This document shows, in pieces, positions 63,441-64,000 of a stretch of DNA of 64,000 nt. Within the stretch, counting starts at the first letter, position 1, and each line of letters begins with the position of its first letter. A program made the translations under genes and the position numbers. The notes under the pieces were generated by a model. The model had not been told where the DNA came from and made no database searches. It saw nothing but the letters and a program-made list of their open reading frames with translations. Origin of the DNA: Rothia sp. (in: high G+C Gram-positive bacteria) (GTDB taxonomy: Bacteria > Actinomycetota > Actinomycetes > Actinomycetales > Micrococcaceae); the NCBI RefSeq assembly GCF_030540545.1, contig NZ_JAUNVZ010000002.1, positions 267,261 to 331,260 on the forward strand, in the 5' to 3' direction.

Positions 63441-63527
63441 AATCCGGCAAGGCTACGGCGCTGAATCCGGCAAGGTTGCGGATTCCAATCCGGCAAGGCT
63501 GCGGCTGGCTATCCGGCAAGGCTGCGG
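63441..63527. repeat. 23-bp direct repeat array, four copies
   Basis: AATCCGGCAAGGCTGCGG-type cores begin at 63441, 63464, 63487 and 63510, an exact 23-base period. Each has a conserved 18-base core (one to two changes) and five variable bases. The array lies 37-123 bases upstream of the hydrolase start. The period is not a multiple of three, so it is not coding. Confidence 0.9.
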
Positions 63528-63801
63528 CAAAAACACCCGCATGGGATGAGCCTCTTCAGCCCAGGCAAGAAACACACGCAAGCGAACCCGGAAACACTAC
63601 CCCCCAAAGGCTCACCCCATGCGCAAAAACCACACCAGAACCAGCAAACAACACCAAACACTCAAAAATCTCGTAATAATCTGTCATAAATACCACCCCG
63701 CTGCCAAGCTCCGCTACCCTGAAACAGTGCCCTAACACACTTCCAAAACCCTAGGACACACACCGATAAATTACCCAACCACACGCAAAGGAGCACCCCG
63801 T

Positions 63802-64000
63802 ATGTCCCTACCCCCATTCAACCCGGAAGAACACCCCTCACACCTGAACCACCAGGAACCTAAAGAAACCCCCGAAGGACCCCGGCCGCTTAGCCGCCGT
63901 GATCTGCTCACCTTTGGTGGCGTATCTGCTGGTCTGCTGGGCGGATTCTGGCTAACCGGCTTTATTCCCCAGTGGTTCCAAAAAACCGAAACAGACGCAC
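63802..64000 (+). CDS. Tat-exported protein, N-terminal part (cut by window end)
   Basis: 66 complete codons are visible. A polar leader of about 35 residues is followed by LSRRDLLTFGGVSAGLLGGFWLTG, a twin-arginine signal (S-R-R-D-L-L). AAGGAG lies eight bases before the ATG. The enzyme that follows is outside the window; no family can be named. Confidence 0.7.
   Translation, partial: MSLPPFNPEEHPSHLNHQEPKETPEGPRPLSRRDLLTFGGVSAGLLGGFWLTGFIPQWFQKTETDA

Noticed and set aside
63441-63527. CRISPR array
   Set aside because: Spacer parts are only five bases and no cas genes are present.
63365-63676. 103-codon plus-strand frame across the 23-bp array
   Set aside because: Repeat period is not a multiple of three, so the protein is not repeated; no ribosome site.

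Overview
The window is moderately GC-rich, gene-dense actinobacterial chromosome. Its gene content and order fit a Micrococcaceae member close to Rothia. Supporting marks are an RsrA/SigR-type sigma and anti-sigma pair, a lysine/alanine-rich N-terminus on the principal sigma factor, a fused E1/E2-like 2-oxoglutarate decarboxylase (Kgd), a 24-residue bL37 ribosomal protein, an actinobacterial Tad pilus cluster, and an acetolactate decarboxylase (acetoin formation is typical of Rothia). The species is an inference from content, not from a search. I see no rRNA, tRNA, CRISPR array, prophage or intact insertion sequence.

Layout. 1-3.9 kb: galactofuranose glycan module (end of glf, GlfT2-like transferase, two-gene ABC exporter). 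4.1-9.3 kb: Tad/Flp pilus cluster (ATPase, two TadB/C membrane proteins, four small pilin-like or pseudopilin-like proteins) with strong RNA hairpins on both sides of the pilin-like gene. 9.4-13.2 kb: translation termination and ribosome rescue (prfB, smpB, ssrA) with small membrane proteins. 13.3-18.8 kb, mostly minus: hisN, rsgA, aroA, rsrA, sigR and bL37. 19-25 kb, minus: FemABX-family transferase, degenerate SGNH protein, kgd. 25.3-27.7 kb: two CNNM/CorC-type membrane proteins. 28.1-31.5 kb: zinc uptake (znuA, znuC, znuB) behind a Zur-like operator, with zur convergent. 31.7-37.4 kb: metallo-beta-lactamase-fold protein, HIT protein, TetR regulator, acetolactate decarboxylase, TPR membrane protein, alpha/beta hydrolase. 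37.6-47.6 kb: glnA, RDD and DUF4191-like proteins, lipA, lipB, a membrane pseudokinase, and the E2 and E3 subunits of 2-oxoacid dehydrogenases. 48.2-54.7 kb: pepA, PAC2 protein, DUF4192 protein, sigA. 55-64 kb: ADP-ribosylglycohydrolase divergent from sbcD-sbcC, a polytopic membrane protein, an alpha/beta hydrolase with a 4 x 23 bp repeat array upstream, and the start of a Tat-exported protein.

How the parts connect. lipA and lipB supply the lipoyl group needed by the two lipoyl domains of the E2 protein; lpdA re-oxidises it and Kgd feeds it, so most of one 2-oxoacid dehydrogenase system lies in this window. sigR and sigA both carry an exact GGGAATA-N17-GTT promoter, which suggests that disulfide stress raises its own sigma factor and the housekeeping one. 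smpB and its RNA partner ssrA lie within 2 kb of each other. Zur, its likely operator and its likely target transporter form one local circuit.

Least explained by known features: the 23-bp tandem array at 63.4-63.5 kb, the pseudokinase with a DnaA-box cluster upstream, a second inverted pair of perfect DnaA boxes at 51.0 kb, the RNA structures around the pilin-like gene, the structured sigA leader, a codon-use break inside smpB, and a start-less gene remnant at 36.2-36.35 kb.
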